The notes beneath the pieces were generated by a model, which ran no database searches, had not been told where the DNA came from, and saw only the letters and a program-made list of their open reading frames with translations. 64,000 nucleotides of DNA from Hormiphora californensis (lineage: Eukaryota > Ctenophora > Tentaculata > Cydippida > Pleurobrachiidae): the NCBI GenBank assembly GCA_020137815.1, contig CM035353.1:6525298-6589297 (forward strand). Direction: 5' to 3'. The translations under genes and the position numbers were made by a program. Positions 32,224 to 45,059 of the stretch are shown piece after piece; within the stretch, counting starts at the first letter, position 1, and the number at the start of each line of letters is the position of its first letter.

Positions 32224-32999
32224 TGCCCGTTGAATGATGATGTCAGCTTATAACGCAAGTTGCTGCAACCTTCCGGGCAATTCGTCGTAGAGTTCAGGAA
32301 ATTGGCGTAATTTTACTGCAAATCTTATTTGCCACGTAATCACTGTGGTTTGAGTAAGTCCGAGAATTTAGTGTATGGGAGCTAGAATTTATTGGATAGC
32401 CGATAGATATCAGATGTGACCCGTGGCAAGTTCAATGAGGACTTGAACTGCTGCTGTAACCATGTGGCCACAGCTCTTCATGTTGCAATTTAAACGTGGA
32501 ATAACGTGTCTCCATAGAAGGGTTGATGCTGCCCCTCTCATTCCCTCTTTGTCTCTCTTTCTTTATCTCTCACTTTCTCGCTTTGTCCCTCTCTCTTTCT
32601 CTGATGTTTCTTTCTCTTTGTCCCTCTCATTGTCTCTCTCTCTCTCTCTCACTCTCACTCTCTCTTTCCCGTCTTTGCACACCCCTCATCAAATAGCTAT
32701 CCTCCAATTTATACACGTCCTATCCCTCACTTATGTGATTCGTTGCTCCGTTACTCAGCAAGTTTGGGGTTGAAGTGACGTGTTAGTTCTGATTATCTCT
32801 TCGAATGATAATTATCATTTCTTGATATAACCATCTCTATCTAGCGCATTGTTTATTAATTCATCTCGGATCAATGAACAATGAATGCAATGATAAACTT
32901 TTTGGTTCCATGGGTTCCATGGGTTCCTATCCTCCTTATCCTGATCTCATCTTAGCGCACCAAGTCCTCTCTTGGGTGTGACCCGTGTGGCGTGTGACC

Positions 33000-33400
33000 T
33001 CAGAAAATGAATGCCTTGGTGTTCCTCGTCATCTGCTCCCTTACTATCATTAAACCTACCATCTCCAGTGTTTTAGGCTCGCTCCCAAGGTCCAGGAGTA
33101 ACCCCGCACCGAATCTCAATTTGTCCGTGTTCGCCTCGTCGTGGTAAGAGTGTTCGAACCAATAAACATTACACGTCTCCCTTAGCTCCTTGATAAATAC
33201 CGGCCTGTGCATTTTCTGCACGTCCTCAATGGGTACAGGATGGCGGATGTCAAGTTGGGGAGGAGGGTCTTCAATGATCTCCTCTTCAATGATCTCCTCT
33301 TCAATGATCTGTTCTTCAATGATCTCCTCTTCAATGATCTCCTCTTCAATGATCTCCTCTTCAATGATCTCCTCTTCAATGATCTACTCTTCAATGATAT
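33000..33400 (-). pseudogene. Unknown element protein with YWFEHSYH motif (minus-strand homologue)
   Basis: The minus strand reads, after a run of EEIIE repeats, EDPPPQLDIRHPVPIEDVQK, MHRPVFIKELRETCNVYWFE, HSYHDEANTDKLRFGAGLLL, DLGSEPKTLEMVGL, to a stop at 33,000. It aligns with the 10.35 kb ORF (EDPPP; YWWDHSYHRKKNTD; AGVLLEMRGEP), and conservation of YW-x-x-HSYH-x-x-x-NTD with many substitutions elsewhere shows long protein-level selection before decay. Upstream, the repeat expansion contains an in-frame TAG, so the copy is probably dead. Function unknown. Confidence 0.5.
33268..33400 (+). repeat. 15-bp tandem repeat, about nine units, in coding sequence
   Basis: Unit tcttcaatgatctcc repeated with few changes. 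On the minus strand it encodes EEIIE in frame with the YWFEHSYH protein, so it is an expansion of an acidic codon block (compare EAIEDPPP in the homologue). One unit has acquired a TAG. Confidence 0.9.
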
Positions 33401-33617
33401 CCTTTTATATTTTAAGCATATTTTATTTATGGAGGCTTCTTAGATCCTGGTAATAAGGACACAAGGACTGTACTAACCTAACCTCACCACGTTTAGCACG
33501 TTTAGTAAACTGGTCTAACAGCATGTCTTTCTGATTGTAATTACTAGCAAACCTGTACCCGTCCTACGGATGGGATAGAAATTATGAATCATTAAAGAAT
33601 TATGAATCATTAAAGAA

Positions 33618-33857
33618 TTAAGAATCATGTACAGTATTGATGGGAGCGTTTCTGTGAATAGCTTGAAGATCATCAGGCTTTACAGTCACACCATCAGATT
33701 TATTATTCAAATGAGCACAAGCCCTCTCAAGAATGTTGGTGCTATTTCCACAGGGTAAACTCCTTTGCAGAACATCACAGCTCAGAAGAACATCAAAATT
33801 CAAAACGATCGTACCGGGACCCATTGCATTAATTGCAATCCAACGCATTACCTGCAA
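33618..33857 (-). pseudogene. LINE ORF1-like fragment
   Basis: 79 codons: NFDVLLSCDVLQRSLPCGNS, TNILERACAHLNNKSDGVTV, KPDDLQAIHRNAP. The succession GDxL, N-x-x-(x)IL...V-x-x-x-D(I/L)-x-A-x-HR resembles the RNA-binding part of ORF1-type proteins of invertebrate LINEs. Only this block remains. Confidence is limited because the motif is short. Confidence 0.35.
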
Positions 33858-34139
33858 AGAATTCAGTCAGACCTGTATTACTGCTACCTTAGTCTGGCGT
33901 GATTTGGACCCTTGCACCGTTGATGTGACTCTGCTCTAAAAGCAATTACATGCACCTTTGGCAATCGTCGTCGAACTTGAAATATTACCCAAGCGCTATA
34001 GCGGACGCGTAATTTTCTTCCCAATTTTCGGTTTGCATTTTCAAACTAAACCTTATTTCCACGGCCAAGCATTTTACAAGGAGTTCAGGTTCAATGTTGA
34101 AACTAAATTATTTAGAAATATCAGGGGGCCCGTTTGGAA

Positions 34140-35480
34140 GTAATGGGCCTACTACTGCTGTTACCATGTTTGTTCAATGGATGGTCCTGTGCCATTTAGA
34201 GTGGATCGGGTCTTGATCTCATACAGGGTTGGGGTGCCTGCTTTGTTCTTGCTCTTGGTCCTTGATAGCCTTCTCGCGTTTGCCAGAGCGAGCGCCTACT
34301 TTCGTGCTCATTTTTCTTGAGCACCCCAAATACATCCTCTCCGTATCTGCATCCTCGATCAATAGCTACCATTTTAACAGGTCCCCACTTGTGGTGGTTA
34401 GCACCGTACTGGGGGAGTCTTGGTTAGTGATGTCGTCCTATTTCTTGCGAATAATTAATCATTTCCCTGGAAGATATTTTCTAACATCTTTATTAATTCA
34501 ACGGATAATGAGATAAGTAAAATGAACAAGATGAAGTAAACTTTTGAATGGCTTCTTAATGATTTAAACGACAATCGAACTTCGAATTTGCCAAACAAAG
34601 TCTACTATAAGTTTCTTAGGGTGTTCGAATATCCGCTGACTGTTCAAGTCCTCTGCAGGTTTGTTGGCCAGCTCTCTGGATCTCGTATCCAGTTTGCGAC
34701 TTCTGAATTCAGATTTCCCAAGTCTGTAAGAATCATGAGATGCATGCCTGTCTCACCACACACAGTTTTCTTCAGCGTTTATGATTTGGGAAATTTTGGT
34801 ATTGCTTCCGGCAAGGCTAGGAGCCGAAATAACACGGTTTTCCTGTCAATTCTGATTAGTCGATTGTAACCTAATTTTCTAATCATAGATATTAGTAATA
34901 ATAATATAAATTTAACTCCTAATTGAAAGCTTTATACTCCATACTTGCCGAAGATTGCATCAAGGGTGAGGTACATCAGGATTCCTCGATTGGACAACAG
35001 CTGACACCTACATGTGGTTGGTTTTGACATGGCGCTTGATGTTTTGCGGTAGAGCACCATTCTGCGAACCATATAGGTACAATTGGTGTATCCACATTCG
35101 TACAGGGTCCTTCCCATTTGAAAACCTTGTAAACTGGACTGGTATACTTGCTAAATGGCTGTATGGAAAGTTAATTAAGGAAGGAATAAAGTAAAGTAGT
35201 TCGCAAGTTTAGAGTTCGGTTTAGGGATTTGGTGATACACAGCCAATTTGCTGGTGTGTATTTTTGTTTTCCATGTATTTGTTGGAAAACGTTCATTAAA
35301 ACGGGAAAATCACCGCTTTATTTTGATTAGGGGTTCTCTCATACTTGGTGGTCAGAACAGTATCTAAGACCGTAACTAAGGGGTCCGACTGTACTATACT
35401 GGTCCGTTATCATCAACTGAACTCTGAAGTAGGAAAGCTCATCACAAACGTAGCTTGCCGCTTGTTACTTGTAACTTGTC
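34140..35480. other. 1.3-kb stretch without a recognisable gene
   Basis: Several open frames of 60-95 codons occur on both strands. One on the plus strand at 34,588-34,869 is the longest but has no motif. The GC-richer piece at 34,217-34,380 (charged on the minus strand, e.g. GVLKKNEHESR) resembles in style the 36.5 kb fragment, but homology is not certain. Confidence 0.5.
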
Positions 35481-36186
35481 AAATATCAGTTGTATAATGT
35501 ATATAATGCTGCATGCATCTGAAATAAGTAGAATTCAATAAAAGATAATGGTAAAAATACACTAAAAAGAAGCCATTTTGCTCAAAAAGAGGAATATTCT
35601 TGCCTGTTTATATTGATAAACAAGCGAGTCATACATCATGAACGGTAAGGGCTCTCTTGTTGACTAGTGGCTTGTCCCACCGATCGTTATGGACTCCGAA
35701 TTCACCATCGCGAAATGCAGGGATGTCAACTGAAAAGTTAAAGTTCACATCAAGCTTATCTACTAGCTATTGCCTCTGCTCAAAGAACCTCTCATGGTCG
35801 CCTCTTTTATGGGCAGTTATATAGAATTAGTAATTATATTTTCACGCTATATATAAAAATAAACATTATTTGGATTTAAGTGGGTTATTAGGTGCTGCTC
35901 AAAAAATCAAATAAAAGCCTCTGATCCACCATGTTATTATAGAACCATGTTATTCTGAAATGTGGCCCATAGCCCCCCATAGCACACATTTATTGGGGAG
36001 TTTAGGGTTATCTCTAATGAAGATTCGTAATCTGCTGTGTAAGTGGAACAGCAGGGATGGTCCGTTCGTCAAATTCCAATCATGCTTTATCAGCACGTGC
36101 ATAATCTAATAAAAATAGGAAATACTTTAGTCCTGCTATTACTAAGGCATACTCTTGTCTCTTGAGTCTCATGTATTTCGAATCCC

Positions 36187-36369
36187 TCACCTTCTTCGCT
36201 GACTCCTGTCTCCAAAGAGAATCCTCCATTTGCTTCTCATTTGGGAAGTGGAAAGGACTGGCGAAATATTAAACATAGCGCTATAATCCGCCGCGATTTT
36301 TATCCAATCCCTCCTTTCTTTGTTGCACTTGTCAAACTTGAGGTGGTTGTTGGCCAGGGACCACAGCAT
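36187..36369 (-). pseudogene. Myb/SANT-like DNA-binding fragment
   Basis: The minus strand reads NNHLKFDKCNKERRDWIKIA, ADYSAMFNISP, STSQMRSKWRILFGDRSQ. A helix with KERRDWIKIAADY and a later QMRSKWR match the first and third helices of Myb/SANT-like domains common in transposon-encoded and MADF-type proteins. The frame closes soon after, and a neighbouring frame continues SKYMRLKRQEYALVIAGLKY, suggesting a frameshift or splice. In copy 2 (about 54.3-54.5 kb) the same region is further broken. Confidence 0.35.
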
Positions 36370-36435
36370 TCTAAAGGATTTATACAGGTCAATGATTAGA
36401 AAACCATCAACTCATTTAAATTTCTGGGGGAACAG

Positions 36436-36745
36436 TTGAAAAATGGCTTTACCTCACGCGTATCTCCGTATCGTTTGTTACAATGGACGGCCCTGGAACC
36501 TGGTCCCTTGGATCGGCCAGGTCTTCGGATGGTCCTTTACCCTGGGCCCTGGAGTTGGCCTGGTTGTTGGATGGTCCTGCACCTTGGTCCCTGGAGTAGA
36601 CCTTCGCTGGTATTGCTCAGAGCGAGCGAGCCTACATTCCAGGTCCTCATTTTTTTTTCATGAGAACACCAAAAACAGCCTTAATAGCAGCCTCGCTAGT
36701 AGGATCACACTTGCTAACAATATCATCAAAATCATGAGAAGGTAA
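36436..36745 (+). other. GC-richer repetitive piece, coding strand uncertain
   Basis: Imperfect internal repeats (ctggccctggagt, cttggtccctggagtagacc) encode on the minus strand Pro/Gly-rich units such as RSTPGTKVQDHP and RPTPGPRVKDHPKTWP, and on the plus strand Trp/Gly-rich ones. The minus reading is more protein-like and leads out of RLARSEQYQRR. A copy is at 54,548-54,830 with a different frame. No firm gene call. Confidence 0.25.
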
Positions 36746-38769
36746 CTCTGAGAATCGGTTAGAAGGGAGACTGGGGGAGCTCTAGAACTATTGTAAGATC
36801 GATTCCTTGTGTTATTGACCATAGTAATTGCAATACATTCCCTTGAAGGTCTAAAATATAGTAATTTCAAGAAATTAGATAGAGATAAGGCGATAAGATA
36901 ATCGAGTAGTGGAACGCGAGTAGCAACGTATATGATAAGCGAAAGAACGGAACTGGAGAGGGAGAAAGAGAAAATAAAGTGATTACTATGATTATGATTT
37001 ATGTTATTACGCTTTATGTCCCTTTTATGTCGCTTCCACTAATGTCATTTGTTCCGCCACTCTTTAATTACTCAAATACCAGGTTTTCTCCTACTGAATT
37101 CCGTCCCCAAATGCTGTAGAGCAATTCCGATGAGAGTAGACCAGCCTTGCCCCTGACGTATCGTTCTTTCCTTCAGTTTTATTACCTTCTATTCTTTTTT
37201 TAGTGTGTGATTGTGTGCAATCCGAGTATTCAGGGGGAGCACATGAAAGGTAAATTAAGTCAGATTTAAAAATTCCTAATGTTCTAATCATACTGTGTAA
37301 TATGTTAATAAAAATGGTTAGTTGTTCTCCCCCTTTCGTAACAGTTTATACTGCCATTCTGCCCAGAGGGACTTCATCTAAGGGGATGGCACGACGGTCA
37401 CTTCCTCGATCGCCCCTGCGATAATTTGGTCTCACCACACCACACAACTACTGCAAACAAACAAACGCTCTACACTGCACTTCTCACATCTACGATATAT
37501 GTCAATACAAAATATAAAAGCCCAGCAATATAATATATATATATTTGCCGGGGGTTGGATGATTGTGTCTTCTTTTTAATAGCAGAAACTATGAAAACTG
37601 CGGTAACAGCCTGCATAGCTAAGATATAATAAAGGATTTTAAGATTTTAAGATTTTAAGAGGGTTTAGTACTTTAAAAAAATCAAGCTCCATTTAGTTAA
37701 CATAACAATTGATGTGTTGTACTACATTTTAAAGTATAATTTTCAAACTCATACGACAACTTATCTTTCTTCTTTGGTTCACTCTTGACTGAGAACTGCC
37801 TGAAATGATGTGTTAAGTTTAGAAAAACAGGACTTGGGTTATCAATCGTCTACGATGGGTAGTACGGACGTTACATGATGTCTATATAAGAGTTTTGTGT
37901 TAGATAAATTGATTAAAAGATTAATGAATGAAAGATGTAATGGATGAAATACAGATGAAAAACTAAAGAAAACAAAGCTAAATTAAAAGACTAATAAGTA
38001 AAAAACAATAACTACAGAACTCACGAAAATGAGTAAATAAAAAGTCAAGTTGTTGCGAAAATGTAACAGTTTGGACATGCATGCAAGAGTTAAAAAGATG
38101 GGACAAAAGTATAGAAACTAAAGGTGAAAAATAAAGATGCAATTAAATATATATCTGTAGAAACAAAAAAAGAAGTTTTTCACTCGAACGAATGAATGAG
38201 CACCACCATACAGAAAGCTAACCAGCTGGGAGGATGCTTCTGACAGGTTATTACCCAGTATGTTTTGCTCCTGGATTTATGTTCTAGTCTTGCAATATGC
38301 ATTGTGCAGTAATGCACAGTTTTTCGGTGTTCAGGTTATTCTTGCTATGATTACTGCCATTGTTATGGCTAGGTGAAGGGAAGGGTTATTTAAAGGGTTT
38401 CTTTTGATCTTACAGCAACAAAAAGAGCGTGGTAATTATCGATCAGTCTTTGTACGACTCTTCTCGCTAGTACCTCCTCAGACTAAAGGCATTGCGAGTA
38501 GATGCAGTGCAGGGTCGGTTCTGGGAAGGTGGAGGGAAGGAGTTTTTACCTCCTCAAATTAGTTTTTGGAGGTAGCCTATAGAGGCCAAATACTTGGGGG
38601 AGGACTGCAACTCCTCCTAGATTCTTATTGGTCCTGGTCGCCACTTTTAAGGCGTCTCATATTATACATCATTAAAATTAGCAATTTACCTGTACTATAA
38701 ATTGTCTTTTACTATTAGCATTAGATTGACGTTCATTGGAAAACAGTTGTGGCTAAACCTTAGGTCCAG

Positions 38770-38828
38770 TGCACGGCTATTTTCCACTGAGACCGGGATC
38801 CCAGGTCCTCAGTGGAAAGTAGCCGTGG
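38770..38828. repeat. Inverted repeat centred on GGGATCCC (copy at ~57,172-57,232)
   Basis: Arms cacggctattttccactgag and ctcagtggaaagtagccgtg pair over about 28 bp with one mismatch and a one-base bulge around gggatccc. It is retained, with indels, in the downstream duplicate. It lies 3' of the minus-strand exon-like piece at 38,843-39,064. Confidence 0.75.
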
Positions 38829-38842
38829 CCTGAATCTGAGGT

Positions 38843-39064
38843 TCAGGCACGACCGTAAAACCGGTGGTATATGGAGGTTTCGGGTTGCTGGTAATGATTG
38901 TCACAGATGAACTTCTGTCCAAGAAACACAAATTCTTTGGCGAGTGTGAGAAAAGCAGACTTGGGTGGTTGATGCAGTTGACCTCCATTGACAAAGACAT
39001 GTGCCACGTTATCAATATCGTATTGGAGGGCGGTCATCACCAGCTGTGGTCTTAAAGGAGCCAC
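38843..39064 (-). pseudogene. Unrecognised exon-like ORF (copy at 57.24-57.5 kb)
   Basis: The minus strand shows TALQYDIDNVAHVFVNGGQL, HQPPKSAFLTLAKEFVFLGQ and KFICDNHYQQPETSIYHRFY, well balanced in composition, preceded by MFLCFFKEVKEFWPKW in another frame. In the downstream duplicate, single-base losses move the same DNA into other frames. It could be a host exon or an element piece; no domain is recognised. Confidence 0.35.
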
Positions 39065-42000
39065 TTTGGCCAGAACTCTTTCACCTCTTTAAAGAAACAA
39101 AGAAACATTCCTTCGTCCATGAACACTTTCTTTATAAAGAGAGGAAGCGAAAGAAAGCTAACTTACCAAGATGATGTCAGTCTTTAAGGGGGGTTTGGCA
39201 GTTTGAGTGATAACGGCTTGAGAGGTCCCAATTACCAGAGCATCCTTAAAATGAGGAACATGTCCACATCAGTCAATACCTTTCTGTAGGATGGATAAAG
39301 GTTAGTGGGAGATGTACAGGTATGGAAAATAGCACTTAAAATAACTATTAATTATTAAATGGGGTAACCCCAGCTGCAAACTGTTGAAGGTATGAAGCTG
39401 CGGGACAACTCACCACGGCTTTCTTGTGTGCAGTTATTCGGGCCGGAATAATACTTTTTACTGGCATGACTGAGCTGCAACTGGTTGTTTGGTCGGTTGT
39501 TTTGCTGAAATATATTATAAATCAAACAATAGGATATATACCACATGTTTTCGTGTGGTGTGTTATTTAATTAATCATACGGTACAAATCATAAAAACAC
39601 GCACCTGAATCCGCTGGAATAATATATAATTTAATACTGTGTATTTCATCATTTTCTAAGCAGTATGTGTTCAATATTTTATAAATAAGATTTCCTATGA
39701 GAAAATATTATTATTCTTGTGGCCACAACTGGTCGCCACTTTTAGGAAGGTTATGAATATCCCCTCATCCGTATAGATTTTCCTGTAGGATAGATATTAA
39801 GGGTTACCTAGATGCGTGAGATGTGTAGGTATAGAAAATAGCACTTGGGGGGGGGGGTCTAAGCTATTATATAGAAGGTAAGAAATTAAGAAGCTACGGA
39901 AGAACTCACCAATAGATGACGTATTTTCGATGCTCTGTTTTCTTTGCGATAATGACTTCCTTCACGTGTTGTAGGTAGAACTGTTGAACTGCTGAACTGC
40001 TGGTTGGGATGATATAGATAATGTAAATCAAACAATAGGATACCACACATTTTCTGAATAACTGATGGGTACCTACTGAATCAATCTGATCACTAAGGTA
40101 AGATCCACATGTTTATCCTCAGATAATTTGCTTCTCGGATGACCATAACCTAGCTGCCTGGTGCCGTTGGAGTTGAGAAAGCTGCTGCATGTGCGCCACC
40201 ATGAGAATCTCCAAGAGCTATTGTAAACCAAATGGCGTCCCCGATATTTTATTTCATGTTTGGAGGTAGATTTTCAGTCCGAACCCATACCGACCATATC
40301 GATATAAATTATTGAATAAAAACAGTTGTAAAGGCCGGGAAACTCTACTGATAAGTAATACATTTATTGTTTCATGAGGGGAAACTTGACCTTTCATAGC
40401 TGCTAATATGAACATGTTGGTAACTACCACTCTACTCCACTCTACTCAGTGAGAAGTGTAGTAGGGTACTTTCGGCACGAAATGGGCATTATCGTAACAT
40501 TCACCATGTTTTGGCAAAATGCCCAAAAAATGGCAGTAAACTAAGTGAGTTTAAATTGAGCCACGGGAAATGAGCCCGAGCACATATATCTCACTGATGT
40601 TCCCCAAAATAGCAAATGGAGCACAGATCACAGCACCAGCAGTGTTACGAAAGGGAAAGGTAAGAAATATACTCCAGAGTATTGATTACCGGGCCACAAT
40701 AGACCAGGCCAAATTGGAAAAGGTCACGCCATGGTAAAATATAACTGTTGAAATGGTAAGATCTTGTTGAATCGCCAAAATCTCTCTCTCTCTATCATCG
40801 CGAGTTAGGCAGCAACATGTTGCAACGGAGATTTGGATTGGTTGTTCGTCTTAAACTCAGTTTAATAAACTCAAAGAAAGTATCACACTTTTTCACGCGG
40901 AAGCGTTACTGAGTGTGCTGTATTACTTGTAATAAACTTAAACTATTTTGCAATCGTAGGCCAGCTTGGCAAATAGGCCTCGCAGATGTTACTAAAAAAG
41001 TTTTTAATCAATGTATAGGTCAATAAAATGGAAGACAACAAAATGTTTTTACGCATGATCAAGGATCCGGAGGGGAATATCTATCCCAGGGACAGTCAAC
41101 AAAGACAAAATGACTTGAATTATTCATACTTTATTCTAATTCTAAAACGGAAACAGTGTCAAGCTACGACTCAAAAAATGACAGTAAAAAAGAGATTGAA
41201 ATGAGCCGCGGGAAATGAGCCCGAGCACATGTCCCACTGATGCGGGCTGCGCGCCCTCCCAATACAAAGTAGAGGCCCGCGCGTTACAGCAGGTGAATTG
41301 TCTCAAAGTGGGACAGAAGTTGGGCCACAACACACTGGAAAAAGGCGGGGGTCTCATGTGGCAACATGCAGGAAAGCACGTGGGTGTGAGCCCTCCCCCT
41401 ATATTTATAGAACAGAGAGAAAGAAAACTTCAAGCAGCAAGTATTCTGAACCGTGTGGTTAACAACAAAACGTCAATTTAAAAGTAGGGCTGCATCTGAG
41501 CCATAAGTTGACTGAGCAATCATTGCAGAATGGGAAATAACAAGTCAATAACAGTGATCACAGTGGGTGTATTTTCTCAATATAGTGTATGATTGTATAT
41601 TATTTTATATTACTTTAGAGATATATTTGAGACGACCCCGAATCTGTTGCACGGAATGCTAGCCGAACATCAAGCATTCCTGCAGACCCTATTAAATCAG
41701 TAGAACACAAGCTATTTACAGGACAGTGGACACGGCTACTGGGGGTTCCGAAACAGGATTAATATAGACCGGGTTATCTAGGGGGATAACCAGCGTGATA
41801 CCTGGAAGATATAAAACTAGGAAGCTATACTGCATTTTGGAGGATGGTTGCGTCATTAGACCAACCTTTTCAAAAAGTTTATAAAAGGTAAAAAGAAATA
41901 AACAAAGTGAAGATGGTTTTCTACCTATAATACCCGGATAATTTAATTTTAGACTCTCCAATAAACAGGTCGATTATATCAACAACGTTGTGATGGCCAT

Positions 42001-43310
42001 GCTGCCCGGTGATGATGTTATTAATATAAAGAGCTTTGACTCACACACACAATCAACAACCCGTCCGACTACGGAATGGCTGTATGGAGGATCCTGTCGG
42101 GCCTCTTCCGCTACAACAAGCCCAATTAGTCAACCTCACCGCGGTTCATCCTAGCCCCTGGGAACGTCGACCCGACCGGTGCCAAGGCACTGGAAGGGAA
42201 GACGGCTAATGACTACGGACGGCCAGTCTTTCTAACTGGTTCCCACTGATTTGTATCACCGAGGGGCTTCGGCCTGTTGACCCGGCAGTTGTATCGCCGA
42301 CATTCTCTCCCAATATGGTCGCCCAATACCGGAGTGAGAATCTCAAACCCGCCAGCTACATCAGGCAGACCCCCTCAAACGCGTGGTAACAATATAAACC
42401 CACCTATTTAATGAACGGCCTGCGGGTGCGATCCTATCCCATGAAATGAGATAAGAACACCCTTATCCTTATTTAAGCCATATTACTTCATTAAGTTCTA
42501 ACAGCTTTCTCAGTTAAATGTTGGCCCACTTCCAGGTGGTTAGACCTGGTCCAGACAGGTAAGAATATTAGGATGAGACGTACATGATAAGAATTTATCG
42601 GCAAACCAGCCTACACACTGAAACGATATATCGCTCCACGAAATGGTAATCGGTAAAACACTGATTTACATGGCATATACGGTGGGAGTACCAGATATGA
42701 CAACCCAGCCCACTGCCGTTAAACCTCCTCAGCCATCCCAAATACAGACATTCAATGGTATGTTATAAAAAGCCCAACAAATTTAAATTTGGCATGTAAA
42801 CATAGTTTTATAATGTCTGAGTAAAGCAGGCAAGTATGCAACACTTTACCAGATTAGGAAAAAAACCCCATCCCTGTTTACGTTTTACTGCATATAATAA
42901 TCCCCAGCACTCAAAATGAGGTGGACTGGGGGACAGGAGGACATGACTATCCAGGGACTGCGGGGGGTTGAAATCACCGGCTGTACGATAAGATTCAGAG
43001 TGTTCTTCACTTATTTGGCAAGACATCCCTTACCCTGACAGTTTGGTCATCTTATGGATATTACACTGCTGACATACCAGCTGAACCCTGCTATGTACAG
43101 AAACTGGAGCGATATGTTCAGTTATTCATGCTAGAAGTTGTGCCCGTGTTAAGGCAAATACAATGCAATGACTGAATTTTTATTCCCATGTACTACTACT
43201 AGACAATTTTCATTTTATAGTTGTACCTGGTGATATGTTTAAATAATGATTTGTTTGATATTGGATACAAAAACAGAAATGTAATTACCATTACTAACAG
43301 CTAGCTAAAA

Positions 43311-43412
43311 ATGAAGTGTGCCGTTCCCGGATGCTCGTTGGAAGGAACCCATCGTGTCCCAGCAAATCCAGTTTCGCGGCAATCACTAAGCAACATGCAT
43401 AGATATTTATGA
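43311..43412 (+). pseudogene. THAP-like N-terminus (right copy)
   Basis: ATG followed by KCAVPGCSLEGTHRVPANPV and SRQSLSNMHRYL then a stop. C-x4-C close to the start is the usual opening of a THAP zinc-finger domain. The rest of the domain may continue after an intron: further pieces KQAEREFLNEGGAKES (about 43,530) and LNLIGSEERKKFLEVGG (about 43,635) lie before the shared LEQFAYYLV segment at 43,780. The left copy lost that interval. Role: DNA binding by a transposase, by inference. Confidence 0.35.
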
Positions 43413-43975
43413 CATTGCATCTCAATGCCTCACAAACCGAGCCACTATATAGGGGTCTATGGCGATTTAAGAAAATGATTCTGGTAGAAGATTATCCTAC
43501 TAGCATATAATAACTTCTCTTGCGGACATGCACATTAAACAAGCCGAGAGAGAATTTCTGAACGAGGGTGGCGCCAAAGAGTCCAGTATAATAGGGAGAA
43601 GGGAAAAGGATGACGGATGTCCGAATTCTATTTGAACCTAATCGGCTCGGAGGAGCGAAAGAAGTTTCTGGAAGTAGGTGGTAATATCATAACGCCATGA
43701 GTAATTAAGCGTACCCAGACTACAAAGATCCAGCCGTTTGTTTTTTGGGATGATTGCATCACCAATGCTACTGCTAGGCTAGAACAATTTGCATATTACC
43801 TTGTGAAATAGGAAAATTGGGCTTGAAAACTTCAATATTGTTGTTTCAGTAGGCCACAAGAGAGCTCTATCGGCGTGGAACCGAGAGCAGATAGTACAAC
43901 AAATAGAAACACGTTGGTTTACACTTGAAAACTTCTTCAAGAAGGACGGCCTTGAAAAATTAACAGAACGGGTTT

Positions 43976-44640
43976 TTGCTAAATGAAATCAAGTGGAGAA
44001 GTTGCTCCAACCTAGGATCACAGCTGCCCTCAAACTTGCTTGTCGTGACAGCTGCAAGGTCATTGTCGAGTGTCGACCAAGATGACCACTGTATCCAACA
44101 CATATCTGACACCATCAAGAGATACTGTGCCGCTGTTGACGCTGTTGGTACAACAGTGGATCATAATCTGTTCCTGACAAATGGTATACTCCCACCAGCC
44201 TACCATAGACATGATCACACACACCTGCTGCCGAAAGTGTGGCCCATGAATCGGACGACTTGCGTTGAAATTGGAGATTAAGAAATGACATGGCTGGAAT
44301 TGTCGACTGTCTAATAGCATTCAATTCTGTCGTAGATGCGTGTTTTCCATCCTCCCTGACCATGAGGATAAGTTGGACCATACACTAACAGTTTATGAAC
44401 GGATCGAAAGAGTGTGGTACGCGAAGTCCTTCTTTGATAATTGGGAAAAGAAGGTCCAGAGACAGAAATTCATCACCCTACTGAAGCAGTGCAGAAAGTT
44501 TAGGGCACTACTCCTAACTGGGACCGGAACAAAGGAAAGCAAGGGCAGAATGGTGGCGTATCAGTCTGTGGCAACTGTGGAAAATACAGACGTGAAGAAG
44601 GTTAAAAACCCTTGGAAGAATACCAAGTCACGTTAATACA
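43976..44640 (+). pseudogene. Element protein, helical domain, frameshifted (right copy)
   Basis: A first frame gives SNLGSQLPSNLLVVTAARSL and DTIKRYCAAVDAVGTTVDHN, NLFLTNGILPPAYHRHDHTH. A second, from 44,340, gives SILPDHEDKLDHTLTVYERI, NWEKKVQRQKFITLLKQCRK and VKKVKNPWKNTKSR to a stop created by t-to-a relative to the left copy (which reads SRYYKMNR). The shared frame change and many conserved residues confirm it is the partner of 15,330-15,835. Confidence 0.4.
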
Positions 44641-45059
44641 AGATGAACAGGCAGAACCATACAGATATTTTCGGTGATTAAAAGGGTGTATCCATGCATG
44701 AAGTATAAAGACTTGTTAAATTATGCATTTAATAAGAATTACAGAAAACATATATGGCGTTTGCGGTGGGGGTGCCAGAGATGGGGACTATATTAGTCAC
44801 ACCACTCCTGGCAATCAACAGGGGCCATATAAAGAAACAGTGACTAACTATACCAATGATTGGTAGCCAATCAACATAATATTCTTTATTTTTTAGCTTA
44901 TATGATTACTAGTGGCCTGGCCTCTATCCTTTCCTAAAATCAATCAACATCAGCATTGAGCCATACCATGGTGGAAATCAGCTGGAGGGAAACGCCATTT
45001 GTTTATAAATGTACATTATAAGCTGAAAGCTGCAATCCCTCATCCTCTTTGCAGAATGC

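Larger units (their letters stand above)
35481..39905 (+). repeat. Direct duplication, copy 1 (partner 53,605-58,500)
   Basis: From aaatatcagttgtataatgt onward the sequence is repeated about 18.1 kb downstream in the same order and orientation. Copy 1 has fewer broken frames. Relative to copy 2 it lacks about 235 bp at 37,826 and about 90 bp at 38,173, and these larger differences are structural rather than noise. It contains a possible Myb/SANT fragment, a palindrome at 38,770 and several exon-like pieces. Confidence 0.95.

Noticed and set aside
32560-32670. Regulatory GAGA-type element in the CT-rich tract
   Set aside because: A degenerate CT-rich stretch next to no identifiable gene; simple-sequence origin is sufficient.
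33268-33400. CRISPR-like array of 15-bp units
   Set aside because: Units are contiguous without unique spacers and encode EEIIE in frame; it is a coding tandem repeat in an animal genome.
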